NCBI GenBank assembly: GCA_963692465.1
Contig: OY829943.1
Span: 992,001 to 1,056,000, forward strand
Source of the DNA: JAUZOB01 sp963692465
Lineage (GTDB): Bacteria; Bacteroidota; Bacteroidia; Bacteroidales; Prolixibacteraceae
Direction of reading: 5' to 3'
DNA: 64,000 nucleotides
Shown here: positions 1 to 10,032 of the stretch, in pieces
Layout: each line of letters begins with the position of its first letter
Numbering within the stretch: the stretch's first letter is position 1
Notes under the pieces: generated by a model
Seen by the model: the letters and a program-made list of their open reading frames with translations, nothing else
Database searches by the model: none
What the model was told of the DNA's origin: nothing
Translations under genes and position numbers: made by a program

Positions 1-179
1 GAATTTTCAGAATGAGGTAATTTTTGAGACAAACGAATATATTTCTTCAGTCCGTAATCTTTTATCATCACAGAACTACTCTGTGCGTCTTCTTTGGGGG
101 ATTCAATCATCGAATACCCCTGAAAAGAAACAAAAAACATGATAGTCAATAAGAATAGACCTTTTTCTAAATTCATCAT
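1..179 (-). CDS. N-terminus of a secreted protein (partial, runs off the window)
   Basis: The minus strand opens with two adjacent ATG codons at 179 and 176 and stays open to base 1. The first ~24 residues (MMNLEKGLFLLTIMFFVSF, then QGYS) look like a Sec signal peptide, and the mature part begins with a polar stretch. It lies downstream of the GH105 gene in the same direction, 176 bases after that gene's stop, so it may be another secreted member of the polysaccharide locus. Too little is present to name a family. The start rests on the signal peptide only. Confidence 0.55.
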   Translation of the reverse strand, partial: MMNLEKGLFLLTIMFFVSFQGYSMIESPKEDAQSSSVMIKDYGLKKYIRLSQKLPHSEN

Positions 180-355
180 CAATTATTCTTTGTGAAAACC
201 CTGGTATTACAATCTCTATATTATTTTAATTGCATTTAAATATACGACTTCTTCTATTTCCTGCAAATAAACAAAATGAGCATCTATTTACACTAAATGA
301 TTCATTGAAGTCATAAGATTTCAAAAAGATTAAGTTGTTTTGCTTTTTATTGAAA

Positions 356-2632
356 CTATTTGATTTCTACAAGAAGGGGCGATTTTGTCCATTGAGCAAA
401 ATTCTTTAGGTAGGACTCCCAAGCTTCAGGAGTTTGAAATGCTCCATTTCGATTCCATCCTGCGCCGGAATAATAAACCATCGACTTGTGACCATTGATA
501 AGCATTTGAATCGTTCCGACATGTCCATCAATAAAACCCATTTGCAATTTCGATTCCGGATTTATAATACCCAGACAAATTACTCCATCTTTGGTCTCTG
601 GTTCCCAATAAGAAACCAATCCATCCAGCTCACTAAAAAGGATTCGTCCGCCCGTCCCTCTCTTTACAATTCCGGTTGCAACAGAAAGGCTGTTCCCTTT
701 AAAAGTCCAGGTCAACTCATTCCGGTTCAGAAACGACCCCGTGTCCAAAGAGATTTTTTTAGTCACCGACACTTGATACCCATCCACATTCCAGGGAGCA
801 TATTCCAACAAAAACTCTATTCGAATCGGTCCGTTAGCTAATATTTTATATCGGGTATAATTTTTTGACGGGTATAGTTTGCCATTTACCACAGGAGCTG
901 CACTCCCAGCCCCCAAAGTCGGACCAATCCTGTAACAGTCCATCCCTTCGCCGTGATCTACATGGTAGTCATTTTGTTTGTACCATTTATCTATCACTAA
1001 ATTAGAAGTTCGTTTTGCCCAAACATCTACACCACTGCTTATCTCCCCGGTTGCCTGAAGCGCAGGTCCGTAAACCCTAAATGCAATACGATTATTTTCC
1101 CACGCAAAATCATCCTTTCGTTCAGGAACAAAACGGCCATAAGCATTGGAAGGATAAATACCGGAAGTTCCGCTCACCACTTCATAAAGTCCCTTCGTTC
1201 CTGCTTTCATGTCTGTTTGGAAGATTAGCTTAACGGGTTCGCCTCTTCCGTTTCGAATGATCTGTGAGGTTACTTCCTTATGGGCTAATACATTATTCAC
1301 AACCACATTTCCTTCTTTAGCTGAAGGGATTCTTTTATCGACATCGAACCACGGCAATTCAACAGTTTCCGAGGCACGATCAATATTCAGTGTATTTTTC
1401 AGCGTTATATTCAAAGCCTTCTCACTCTGAGCCAGTTTAATCATTTCACTCCCTGCTAACAGAAAAGCACCGGCCCCATAAGCTGCATTGTGTTCAAATT
1501 TCACAGCATCCGGACTGTCTCCGATTCGTTGCACATAGCCAATCATGCCATTAGGGTGAATTGAATGCATGAGAGCCAGCCATGCTTTATAAACAATCGG
1601 ACAATATTTCTCACGCGACAGATAACCATTATTAATTCCCCAGGCTAAAGCATAACAAAAGAAGCCTGTTCCGCTGGTTTCTTTTGCAGGATAAGAATCA
1701 GGATCAAGCAGACTAGCTCTCCAATAACCATCATCAGGCTGAAGAGAAGCAATTCTCTCGGCCATCTCACGATAAAGTTGCACATAACGCGATCTGTCGG
1801 GATAATTTTTAGGCATTACCGTCAATATTCGAACCAGTCCTCCCATAACCCAACCATTACCACGACTCCAATAGACGTTCTTTCCATTCGCTTCTCTCTT
1901 TTTGAAGAAGCGGGAATCACGATAAAACAAATGATCTTCTTTATTGTATAAATAATTCGCTGTTTTCCACCACAGGTGATCCATGCCATTGAGATACTTC
2001 ATTTCCCCCGTTGCATCTGTCAGATAGGCCAATGCAGAAGGAGCCATAAAAAGAGCATCACACCATGACCACTCATGATTCCCGTCACTTTTTTCGTTCA
2101 GAAGTAACTGATTCACCGGAAGAGAGAGAATCTCATCAGCCTGTTTCTTCCAGTTACGAATCATTAAAGTATCGCGGGTAATCTTATATAGCTGAGAATA
2201 AAGCTGACCGATACAATAATCGTCAGCCATAAAAGGGCGAGGACCACATTTCCAGTTGCACTGTTTCCCGATCTCCTGCAAACGCGACATGAAACGGCCA
2301 CTTTGATCAAGCGAGGTTAATTCAACCACTCCGGTATAAAATGCACCATTAACCCAATCCCATAGGGGAAACCGTTTTATATCGGTAAATTGCCAATCAG
2401 CAACACTCTTCATAGTGTCTAAAATCACATCCGGACGAAAAGCATTTTTATCTACTAAAGTATCCATCCTTATTGCAGAATCCGGCACCGAGTTCGAATT
2501 GCAAAAACGGCTTTCCTGCCCGTTATTGTTAACAGGAATATAGACTTTCTGTATTAATTGAAGAGTTTCCCCTTTTAAGGAAGACACAGAGGTAAGGAGT
2601 ATCAAGACCGATAAAAAACATAAATTCTTCAT
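356..2632 (-). CDS. GH105-type unsaturated glycuronyl hydrolase fused to a DUF4861-like domain
   Basis: Secreted two-domain enzyme of about 758 residues. The N-terminal half (about residues 50-390) resembles GH88/GH105 (YteR-like) alpha/alpha-barrels: WDWVNGAFY, ADDYCIGQLY and WSWCDALFMAP, where the Asp near residue 192 sits at the family's general-acid position. These enzymes remove the unsaturated uronic acid that a polysaccharide lyase leaves on rhamnogalacturonan or ulvan oligomers. The C-terminal ~350 residues (KRIPSAKEGNVVV onward) look like DUF4861. I start at the second Met, which gives a compact signal peptide (MKNLCFLSVLILLTS); a start 21 bases upstream is possible. Substrate is inferred from family only. 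Confidence 0.85.
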   Translation of the reverse strand: MKNLCFLSVLILLTSVSSLKGETLQLIQKVYIPVNNNGQESRFCNSNSVPDSAIRMDTLVDKNAFRPDVILDTMKSVADWQFTDIKRFPLWDWVNGAFYTGVVELTSLDQSGRFMSRLQEIGKQCNWKCGPRPFMADDYCIGQLYSQLYKITRDTLMIRNWKKQADEILSLPVNQLLLNEKSDGNHEWSWCDALFMAPSALAYLTDATGEMKYLNGMDHLWWKTANYLYNKEDHLFYRDSRFFKKREANGKNVYWSRGNGWVMGGLVRILTVMPKNYPDRSRYVQLYREMAERIASLQPDDGYWRASLLDPDSYPAKETSGTGFFCYALAWGINNGYLSREKYCPIVYKAWLALMHSIHPNGMIGYVQRIGDSPDAVKFEHNAAYGAGAFLLAGSEMIKLAQSEKALNITLKNTLNIDRASETVELPWFDVDKRIPSAKEGNVVVNNVLAHKEVTSQIIRNGRGEPVKLIFQTDMKAGTKGLYEVVSGTSGIYPSNAYGRFVPERKDDFAWENNRIAFRVYGPALQATGEISSGVDVWAKRTSNLVIDKWYKQNDYHVDHGEGMDCYRIGPTLGAGSAAPVVNGKLYPSKNYTRYKILANGPIRIEFLLEYAPWNVDGYQVSVTKKISLDTGSFLNRNELTWTFKGNSLSVATGIVKRGTGGRILFSELDGLVSYWEPETKDGVICLGIINPESKLQMGFIDGHVGTIQMLINGHKSMVYYSGAGWNRNGAFQTPEAWESYLKNFAQWTKSPLLVEIK

Positions 2633-2911
2633 GAAGTCGGATTGAATAATCATTAAAAAACATCACTTGCTCATCATTTTTAATTAAGATTACAATGAAT
2701 AAGTGATACAAAACAAATCATAATTCAAACAAAATCCTTCAAAATAAATAAAAATACGAACAAATTGGAGTCTACCGAACGATAATAATTCCAATATTAT
2801 AAGCGAAAACATTGTCTTTTATTGAGTTTATTCTATGAATTTTTAGAGTATTAATTATCGGATCGCCTTTAACGAAAGAGAAATTTACAACATTAATGTT
2901 TGTAGAAATAC
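2633..2911. other. intergenic stretch, no gene seen
   Basis: AT-rich spacer between the GH105 gene and the terminator of the upstream gene. It should hold the promoter for the GH105 gene on the minus strand, but I could not identify a clear -33/-7 pair. No convincing ORF or further repeat was seen. Confidence 0.4.
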
Positions 2912-2955
2912 AATAAAGGGGGCTATCTTAAAAATATTAGATAGCCCCCTTTATT
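2912..2955 (-). terminator. strong intrinsic terminator
   Basis: Perfect 17-bp inverted repeat (2912-2928 with 2939-2955) around a 10-base loop, GC-rich at the centre. It starts 20 bases past the stop of the small secreted gene at 2975-3400 and should end that transcript. The A/T-rich outer stem could also allow it to work in the other direction. Confidence 0.85.
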
Positions 2956-2974
2956 GCATTTATCGTTTATTTAT

Positions 2975-3400
2975 CTAGCTAAGCGAAGGAACAGGACTCT
3001 GCCATTTCGCAACTTTCACACGAATACCTGTTGAACTATTAGGTTTTAACACACCTAAAGAAACAGTACTTCCAGTTTGATATACAATAACGGTAACGCT
3101 CTGAGCGACTAAAAAACAATCCATCCTCGAATAACCAGGATTCGGAGAAGCTGTTACTGTAAAATGCAGTTCTCCGTCAAACCATAATTGAGATGAAACA
3201 CTTACCCAAGAGTTACTGCAGCCATTTCCTCCACAATGATTAAAAGGGATAACAAACGGCTGAGTTCCACCTGTACTTGTAAAATTTGCTGTTACATATG
3301 GATTCGTATCAGCATTCCCAAACATAGGGATAAGAGCCATTAAAAAGATGAGTAAACTGGCACATAATCTGAGCTTCCCATTTTTTGCTTTTGTTTTCAT
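2975..3400 (-). CDS. small secreted protein with a BACON-like C-terminal segment
   Basis: Predicted 141-residue protein from the Met that precedes KTKAKNGKLR; an ATG 24 bases upstream is also in frame. Residues about 10-32 form a signal peptide (CASLLIFLMALIPMFGNA). The mature part holds a Cys-rich stretch (NHCGGNGCSN) and an all-beta segment (LHFTVTASPNPGYSR, then SVTVIVYQTG) similar to the repeated strands of BACON-type immunoglobulin-like domains, which often bind glycans or mucin in Bacteroidota. A perfect hairpin terminator follows. It may be monocistronic. Function is unknown; the BACON resemblance is tentative. Confidence 0.6.
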   Translation of the reverse strand: MKTKAKNGKLRLCASLLIFLMALIPMFGNADTNPYVTANFTSTGGTQPFVIPFNHCGGNGCSNSWVSVSSQLWFDGELHFTVTASPNPGYSRMDCFLVAQSVTVIVYQTGSTVSLGVLKPNSSTGIRVKVAKWQSPVPSLS

Positions 3401-3695
3401 TTTTTCATTTTTTTGGTTAAACATACATTCTATTTTAAGTCTATTTCGTCTAATTCTAAAATAGACCTTTAATTAGCTAAATAATAGAATGATTAGTCCG
3501 GCTTGAAATGGTATTATAAATTTATAAAAAAAAACATATTATAGGATATAAAATTTAATGCTTTTAAACATATTCCAGAAGTTTTTATTATCCGACCACT
3601 ATAACAAGGTAAAAAACAGTTCAACTTTCAATTGACACGTTAATTTCCCCCTTTACAGGTTTTTTCAGTCAAATTGTTTCGTGCACAAAGCACAA
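3401..3695. other. intergenic stretch, no gene seen
   Basis: About 300 AT-rich bases between the small secreted gene and the terminator of the Sus operon. It probably holds the minus-strand promoter of the small gene. I saw no ORF, no strong repeat and no clear consensus promoter. Confidence 0.4.
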
Positions 3696-3727
3696 AAAAG
3701 GATCATCTAAAAACAGATGACCCTTTT
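3696..3727 (-). terminator. intrinsic terminator of the Sus operon
   Basis: Arms 3696-3708 and 3715-3727 pair over 13 bases with one mismatch around a 6-base loop. On the minus strand the stem is followed by a run of Ts. It lies 20 bases beyond the stop of the last lipoprotein gene, so it should end the SusC/SusD operon. Confidence 0.75.
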
Positions 3728-3746
3728 CCTAAGTTTTAAATGTAAT

Positions 3747-4556
3747 TTATTTCTGTATTTTTTCATCAACGACAAGATCACCCAATGGATCTGTCAACGA
3801 AACAATTCTCAATAAACCCTTTCTGCCTGCTGCTGTTTGAAAGAGAATAACATCTCCTTGTTTCACAGGGATAACACTTAGTGTTGCTTTCATTGATAAA
3901 ATACTTCCATCATCCGTAAAAGAATCAAATTGAGCAAAAGTAAAATTTGTCGTTGCAAATCTCGTTCCTGTATCTGAGAAACGTGGACTGGTAGGCTGAC
4001 TCAAATCGGTTGATCCAAATTCTCCTATATCGAAAAAGGCATCAAGCGAAGAAGATGTAGCGGAAACCCCTACTCCATTGTCAAAATCCACACCACTATG
4101 ATAATCACTCGTTAAACCACCCAACTGAATTCCCGGATAAGCAATAAGCGTATCTCTGACGCTCTTATTGACCGTATATAAAGCAGATGTTTGAGACCCG
4201 TCATTTTGAGTTGCAACCACCCTAATATGCGTTTGATAGGCAACATTTGTAATGTGGATTGTGAAATTACAGGTATCTTTATTAATGTTAATAATTCTTG
4301 TTGCCGCCATTTCCACAGAGTCTTGTGCCCCGTTAATAATGAAGTTCCGATAAAATTGAACCATTTTAATTGGGCCGTCAGCTTTCACCGTTCCCTTAAG
4401 TGTATAATTTCCACTAATAAAAGCAGAATCTACTGCTGTAGTATTGTTAAAACTAATAGCTACAGGATAGTCCTTATTATCCGATGACTCACATCCGCTC
4501 AGAAACCCCATTAACAGGATTCCCGCTGTAAAAATTAATAATTTTATGGTTTTCAT
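3747..4556 (-). CDS. SusE/SusF-position outer-membrane lipoprotein
   Basis: A 269-residue protein with a lipobox (LLMGFLSGC, Cys about residue 22) followed by SSDNKD, the acidic region that often directs Bacteroidota lipoproteins to the cell surface. The rest is rich in beta strands, beginning with one immunoglobulin-like repeat (FISGNYTLKGTVKADGPIKMVQFYRN). No catalytic motif is visible. It is the last gene of the double SusC/SusD operon, the position normally taken by surface glycan-binding proteins, so glycan binding is the likely role by context. An intercistronic hairpin separates it from the upstream susD. Confidence 0.6.
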   Translation of the reverse strand: MKTIKLLIFTAGILLMGFLSGCESSDNKDYPVAISFNNTTAVDSAFISGNYTLKGTVKADGPIKMVQFYRNFIINGAQDSVEMAATRIININKDTCNFTIHITNVAYQTHIRVVATQNDGSQTSALYTVNKSVRDTLIAYPGIQLGGLTSDYHSGVDFDNGVGVSATSSSLDAFFDIGEFGSTDLSQPTSPRFSDTGTRFATTNFTFAQFDSFTDDGSILSMKATLSVIPVKQGDVILFQTAAGRKGLLRIVSLTDPLGDLVVDEKIQK

Positions 4557-4594
4557 AAATGTATCCTTTAAGTGATTAAATTAGTTAGTTAAAA

Positions 4595-4620
4595 GATCAA
4601 TCCTCCTTGAAGGATTGATC
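4595..4620 (-). promoter_or_regulatory. intercistronic hairpin between susD and the lipoprotein gene
   Basis: Perfect 10-bp inverted repeat (4595-4604 with 4611-4620) around a 6-base loop. It sits between the susD stop (4630) and the lipoprotein start (4556), and on the minus strand TTTT follows. It may act as a partial terminator or an mRNA-stabilising end that lowers expression of the last gene. Confidence 0.5.
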
Positions 4621-4629
4621 TAAATATTA

Positions 4630-6840
4630 TTACCATCCGGGGTTCTGCCAGTTAACTCCGGTAAATCCTATCATTTTATCAACTTCATCCTGATTAATCG
4701 GATATAATAACCATTTAGAGACAGATGAACTCCGATCATTGAATTTAAACCGAGTATAAGTATAGTTAGAACCGTTCTTCGTAATCTGCATCCCGGTAAC
4801 AAACCTATCGGTTTGATCAAGAATATTCCAACGACGCACGTCAAAATAGCGATGTTCTTCAAATGCAAACTCAATACGGCGTTCATTCCGATACCTTGTC
4901 TCAAAAGCAGTCTTGCCTAGTCCGGTTGGTAGATTTGGCATTCCAGCTCTCGCCCGAATTGCATTGACTGCATCCCATGCACTCATTGTATATCCCGAAC
5001 CTAAAGAGATTTTTGTGTAAGGATCCCCGGTTGACTCATAAGCCGATTCTGCAAAATTCATGTATATCTCAGCTAAACGGAACAAACGGACAGCTCCATC
5101 AGCTTCATTACTCAAACCAGATTGATAATTATTATACTTCCTCAGATAATAACCGGTTCTGGTATGTTTCTGATCTGTTTGCAAAATTCCCTCTGCTGCC
5201 CCCACATAAGTGGCAACGGTTGAAGGGGTAGACTTTGTATTTAATTGAAGATTTCTGATTTGAATCGTAACATTAGCCGTACCACCAAGGTCAAAGCGTA
5301 AAAAGTCTCCTGCATTTCCAAACCCAAACTGAGTAACTGCACTTGACAAGTCAATCGTATAAGGAGTCCATTCACTGGCGGCAGGTATATTTGCAGGATG
5401 TACCGAACGATTTTCTGCTATTGCAGGCCCAAAGAATATCTGAGGACTACTGATGCCTGTTGGACTCTTATATTCAAAAGTAAGAGTAGTATTCGTGGGA
5501 CCATTTAACCCTTTAGTTAATGATGCCAAATACACATATGGATCTCCTCCAAGAGTCACCATGGTATAACTCCCATCAGCTAATTTGTCTACCTGAAGTT
5601 GATTGAGGGTTGACTGTGGATCTTGATTATAACTCGCATTACCCGGCTGAGCCAAACTCTTCATTGCTCCATTATAATAAATAGAAGCATAGAACCGGGG
5701 ATCACGACCTGCATATGGATTTGCCGGATCATAACCAGAAGCATCATTAATTATCGGATGAAGATGTGCGGCATCACTATAACCAGTAATTGCAGGCTGT
5801 CCATTGGCCATTTCATAACTATCTACAAGCTCCTGAGAAGGACAAGTCCCCGCAGAAGACATACTCGGATTGGTCGGCAGTCCATTGTAATACCAACCAC
5901 TCATACGCATTCCACCTTGATAAATTGTTTCCTTATCCTGGGTCCTCAGATAATCATTCCCGAAATTGGTAATAAAATATATTGCATAGGCATTCTGTGC
6001 AATTGTCGGATCCGGGGTAATGTTATAAAGGCTATAATCATGAGTTAAACACTGATATAAAGCTTCAGCATTAGCCTTTGTTGCATCGGCCCAGCTATAA
6101 GTTCCGTCGGCCCAATATGGACTGGCAGCATAAGTCACTGCTTCCGATTTAATAGCATAAGGAATTGCACGAGACATTATTCCATTCTGATTATTATAGA
6201 TTTCCCAGGGGAAACCATTCTGTGAAGCCGGAGCAACGATGGCAGAATCACAATCAGCAAGAATAAATTTCACAACAGCAGAAAACTTAGCTTTCGTATC
6301 TTTTGAAAAATCATGATTTGTTCCGATCGGTTTATCATAAAGAGGAACAGATCCATATCTTTTTATCAATTGCAAATAATAAAGAGCGCGTAACGTATGA
6401 GCCTGTGCGGCCCAACCCGCTTTTTCCTCACTGGTTGCCTCAATCTGTGCACCCCATATATTAGCCAGAAACACATTACATTTGCGAATTCCTTCATAAA
6501 AATAGGTCCACGAATTCCCTATCCCAAACCAGGGACATCCGTCAATATCATAGCCTGCAAAAGACGATGCATTGATCGAACCGTTATACCATGCACTAAA
6601 TTTAGATCCGGAAATATTATCACCAACATTCTCTGCATCATCACAAAGAGAAGAACGATCCGTATAAGGATGAGGACAATAACTGTAACATGAATTCAAA
6701 TATCCCATCGTTTTATAGCGATCCGCAAAGACAGCACTCATATCTATACGACCATCATTCTGCAGATCTAACGTATCACTACACGAGCAGAAAAGGCCTG
6801 ATGCTATGATAGAGAAGAATAAGAATATATATTTTTTCAT
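4630..6840 (-). CDS. SusD/RagB glycan-binding lipoprotein with an inserted beta-sandwich-like segment
   Basis: A 736-residue lipoprotein (lipobox SGLFCSC, Cys about 20). SusD hallmarks are present: the N-terminal TPR-like part (TLRALYYLQLIKRYGSVPL), CPSQELVDSYEMANG in the middle and the C-terminal RNERRIEFAFEEHRYFDVRRW. It should form the lid on the SusC partner at 6880-9996. It is over 90 residues longer than its neighbour at 10033 because of an extra segment at about residues 405-545 (SPQIFFGPAIAENRSVHP, WTPYTIDLSSAV, GDFLRFDLGGTANVTIQIRN). That segment resembles a carbohydrate-binding jelly roll. The family is certain; the nature of the insert is inferred. Confidence 0.93.
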   Translation of the reverse strand: MKKYIFLFFSIIASGLFCSCSDTLDLQNDGRIDMSAVFADRYKTMGYLNSCYSYCPHPYTDRSSLCDDAENVGDNISGSKFSAWYNGSINASSFAGYDIDGCPWFGIGNSWTYFYEGIRKCNVFLANIWGAQIEATSEEKAGWAAQAHTLRALYYLQLIKRYGSVPLYDKPIGTNHDFSKDTKAKFSAVVKFILADCDSAIVAPASQNGFPWEIYNNQNGIMSRAIPYAIKSEAVTYAASPYWADGTYSWADATKANAEALYQCLTHDYSLYNITPDPTIAQNAYAIYFITNFGNDYLRTQDKETIYQGGMRMSGWYYNGLPTNPSMSSAGTCPSQELVDSYEMANGQPAITGYSDAAHLHPIINDASGYDPANPYAGRDPRFYASIYYNGAMKSLAQPGNASYNQDPQSTLNQLQVDKLADGSYTMVTLGGDPYVYLASLTKGLNGPTNTTLTFEYKSPTGISSPQIFFGPAIAENRSVHPANIPAASEWTPYTIDLSSAVTQFGFGNAGDFLRFDLGGTANVTIQIRNLQLNTKSTPSTVATYVGAAEGILQTDQKHTRTGYYLRKYNNYQSGLSNEADGAVRLFRLAEIYMNFAESAYESTGDPYTKISLGSGYTMSAWDAVNAIRARAGMPNLPTGLGKTAFETRYRNERRIEFAFEEHRYFDVRRWNILDQTDRFVTGMQITKNGSNYTYTRFKFNDRSSSVSKWLLYPINQDEVDKMIGFTGVNWQNPGW

Positions 6841-6879
6841 ATTGAATAATATTTCAAAATTAATAATTACTCAAACACA

Positions 6880-9800
6880 TTAAAATTGAAGATTTACCCC
6901 AATGTTATACACTCTGTAAACAGGGATAGAGCTATAAGAACCTTCCGGGCCATAATCATCCGACTTCATTTTATCCCATGTAAATAAATTCTGAGCGCTT
7001 AAAATGAATTTTATTTTACTAGCTGAAATAGCGCGGGCAACACTCCCTGGTAAAGTATATCCGATCTCAAGATTCTTTAATCGCAAATAAGCACGATTAT
7101 ACAAGTAGTAATCACTTCCCTGGTCGCTTACAGAAGATTTCAATGAAAGAGCAGGTGCCGTAATTTTGGCTCCACTAGCATAACGCTCTGCAGTCCATGC
7201 ATTTTCATGTAAAGAGCCGAATATTCCATCTACATCGTTTTCATAGATTCCCCAGCCACCTTCAACTGTTTTATATTCACCTACTCCTTGGAATAAGAAA
7301 CTGACATCAAAAGATTTGTAGTTAAATCCGCCTGAAAATCCATAATAGTAACGAGGTATTGCTCCTGTTCCTATTGGAGCTTCATCTTTCTGGTCAATGA
7401 CTCCATCATTATTCAGATCTTTATATTTCAAGTCACCTGCACGGAGCTTACCAAAGGCATAAGTCATTCCACAATTTTTAATCTGATCTTCCGAAACCCA
7501 GTATCCTCCATGATCTTTCGAATCAACCAGATAACCAAAAGTTTGTCCATAAGAATAACCTTCCGACCATTTACGATATGCATAATCACTTGATTTAAGG
7601 GCTTCACCACTATTCAGAACCGTATTCTTGTTATAACTTACAAATCCTCCGACAAAAACGGTTAGATCTTTATTAACCGCTTTTGTATAGTTAGCTGCAA
7701 TATCATATCCTTTGTTCTTAAATGATCCGGCGTTCGTTGATGGGTAATAAACAAGAGGAATACCCTGATAATCAGGAATTGTTGCAGATGCATTGATAAC
7801 CATATTATTCATTCGTTCTCTAAACACATCAACACTAAATGACAGTTCATTAAAGAAACTCAAATCAATTCCATAATTCTGTTTCTTTAGAATCTCCGGT
7901 TGAACATAGGGGTTACCCGTTTGACTCTCGTTAATACTATATCGAAGAGAACCAATGTTCCCGCCACCATTATAAGTTACATTATCAAGGTAAGCGAACC
8001 GATTTAATTGACATACGTCATTCCCAGTCTTACCATAGGAAGCTCTCAGCTTTAAGTTGCTAATCCAATCGATATCGCTCATAAAAGATTCACGAGACAC
8101 TACCCATCCTGCAGAAATAGAAGGCGTTGTAATAAACCGACGTCCTTTGGCAAACTGATCCGATCCGGAATAACCCAGATCAGCCTTCAATAAATATTTC
8201 TTGTCATAATCATAAGCTGCTTCAATCCCAGTATGTATCCGTTTATATGGCAAACAATAGGGAGATGCTCCATCGGCTGTATTCAAATTCTGGTAAAATG
8301 CATAAGCCATCCCGGTCACATGATGCGGTCCAAAATCACGGTCATAATTCACAATTCCTTTCCCTGTGAGGTAATAATAAAAGGAACAACTTCTACCATA
8401 TTTAAGGGTTGTATTTGACTGTGTTCCGGTCTTAGCAAAAGTAAGGGTATCCGGATCACTCGAACGAACCCAACGTTCGTAATCATGAGTTGTAAACAAT
8501 CCGTTTACAGTATTGGTCTGGTAGGCAAAAACCCCGGATGCACTCAACCCTTTGGTCAAAAAACTCATATCCAGATTCAATCCGAAATGGGCATATATAT
8601 TCGTCACCGTATAACGTGTATAACCGGAACGATTCAACATTCCATAAGTCGGACTACTCTCCAAACTTGTTGCAACGACCTGATCCCCCTGTGGCTTTCC
8701 GTCAGCGTCAGTATAAGAAGGAGTTGTAGGCCCATAGGTCGTTGAAGGCATGGTAAATAAACTATTATAAATAGAACCGGAGAATGTACCATTGCCTGGA
8801 GTCCGCTCTCTTTTAATATTTCCTGCCAAATTAAGGTAAGCACTTAGATACGGATTAAGTTTAGCAGTAACATTCGAACGAATATTTGCCCAAGTAAAAT
8901 TTTCATTCGTATCATAATTGTTCGATGAATCTGTATTGAATTGACTTCCCTGGTGCATCATATTCACATTGGTAAAATATTGAACCCGGTCGTTTCCTCC
9001 CTCCATATCAACATTTACCCGTTGCATCTGAGCGAATTTCTTCATATACATATCATACCAATTGGTATTTGGGTATAAATTACGATCTGTACCCGATTTA
9101 TAATTGGCTATTTGCTGATCACTATAACGCTGATTAAGTCCTCCTGCATTATCATCATTATAAGCAGCCTGATTTCTTAAAGTAGCATATTCATCAGAAG
9201 AAATAAATGTGGGTTTAGTCGTAACCTGTTGGATTGATTCATCCAGACGAACATTCACCTTCATTTTTCCGGCTCTCCCTTTCTTTGTTGTAATTACGAT
9301 TACACCATTTGCTCCCTGAATACCATACAATGCCTCTGTAGAAGCATCTTTTAGAACTGTAACCGATTCAATTTCTGCAGGAGTGATATAGTCAAGACTC
9401 TCATTCGCATTATACGAAGAAGATATTCCATCAATAATCACAAGTGGTCCGTTATTCCTTGTCGAAAATCCCCGTACACGTAGACTTGTATTAGCACGAG
9501 CCAATTCCGAATAATTTTCATTTGTGTAAAGACCGGGAAGACGACCATCAAACGTCATTGTAAGATTAGCCACCGGAGATTTCTTTAATTCTTCTCCACT
9601 TACAGTTGAAACAGCTCCGGTCAATTCACTTCTGCGTTGTGAAGAATAGCCTAGTTGAACAACCTCATCCAGATTATTCACATCCGACTTAAGATTAACA
9701 TCAAGCTTATTCTGGCCTCCAATAGATACTTTTTTATTTACATACCCGACGAATGAGAATTCAAGACGTTTGCTCGCATCATTAACGACGATGGTATACT

Positions 9801-9996
9801 CCCCTTTTTCATCCGTAAAGGTACGGTTCTTACCGTTTTCGGAGTTTACGACGACTCCGGCCAATGGTTTTCCGAATTCATCATGCACAACGCCATTGAT
9901 GTAAGGAGCCTGAGTTTGTGCATTCAACGTCAATCCAAAAGAAAGAAGGAAAAACGCCAACAGCACCGATATTTTGATAGTTATTTTATGTATCAT
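6880..9996 (-). CDS. SusC/RagA TonB-dependent outer-membrane transporter
   Basis: A 1038-residue protein: signal peptide (residues 1-26, ending LNAQTQA), a carboxypeptidase-D-like regulatory domain (INGVVHDEFGKPLAGVVVNSENG), a plug domain (LSELTGAVSTVSGEEL, RIRGFSTRN-like RVRGFSTRNNGPLVIIDGI, VLKDASTEALYGIQGANGVI) and a C-terminal beta-barrel ending in aromatic Phe. It imports oligosaccharides with the SusD at 4630. It lacks the N-terminal STN domain found in the partner transporter at 11980, so it probably does not signal to FecR itself. It starts 36 bases after the upstream susD in the same operon. Confidence 0.95.
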   Translation of the reverse strand: MIHKITIKISVLLAFFLLSFGLTLNAQTQAPYINGVVHDEFGKPLAGVVVNSENGKNRTFTDEKGEYTIVVNDASKRLEFSFVGYVNKKVSIGGQNKLDVNLKSDVNNLDEVVQLGYSSQRRSELTGAVSTVSGEELKKSPVANLTMTFDGRLPGLYTNENYSELARANTSLRVRGFSTRNNGPLVIIDGISSSYNANESLDYITPAEIESVTVLKDASTEALYGIQGANGVIVITTKKGRAGKMKVNVRLDESIQQVTTKPTFISSDEYATLRNQAAYNDDNAGGLNQRYSDQQIANYKSGTDRNLYPNTNWYDMYMKKFAQMQRVNVDMEGGNDRVQYFTNVNMMHQGSQFNTDSSNNYDTNENFTWANIRSNVTAKLNPYLSAYLNLAGNIKRERTPGNGTFSGSIYNSLFTMPSTTYGPTTPSYTDADGKPQGDQVVATSLESSPTYGMLNRSGYTRYTVTNIYAHFGLNLDMSFLTKGLSASGVFAYQTNTVNGLFTTHDYERWVRSSDPDTLTFAKTGTQSNTTLKYGRSCSFYYYLTGKGIVNYDRDFGPHHVTGMAYAFYQNLNTADGASPYCLPYKRIHTGIEAAYDYDKKYLLKADLGYSGSDQFAKGRRFITTPSISAGWVVSRESFMSDIDWISNLKLRASYGKTGNDVCQLNRFAYLDNVTYNGGGNIGSLRYSINESQTGNPYVQPEILKKQNYGIDLSFFNELSFSVDVFRERMNNMVINASATIPDYQGIPLVYYPSTNAGSFKNKGYDIAANYTKAVNKDLTVFVGGFVSYNKNTVLNSGEALKSSDYAYRKWSEGYSYGQTFGYLVDSKDHGGYWVSEDQIKNCGMTYAFGKLRAGDLKYKDLNNDGVIDQKDEAPIGTGAIPRYYYGFSGGFNYKSFDVSFLFQGVGEYKTVEGGWGIYENDVDGIFGSLHENAWTAERYASGAKITAPALSLKSSVSDQGSDYYLYNRAYLRLKNLEIGYTLPGSVARAISASKIKFILSAQNLFTWDKMKSDDYGPEGSYSSIPVYRVYNIGVNLQF

Positions 9997-10032
9997 ATTC
10001 TTAATCTTTTAACAATTAAAAACTTTTTGCCA

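Noticed and set aside
5623..6048. 141-codon plus-strand ORF inside susD
   Set aside because: It is antisense to a strong SusD gene, with low-complexity composition typical of a shadow frame.
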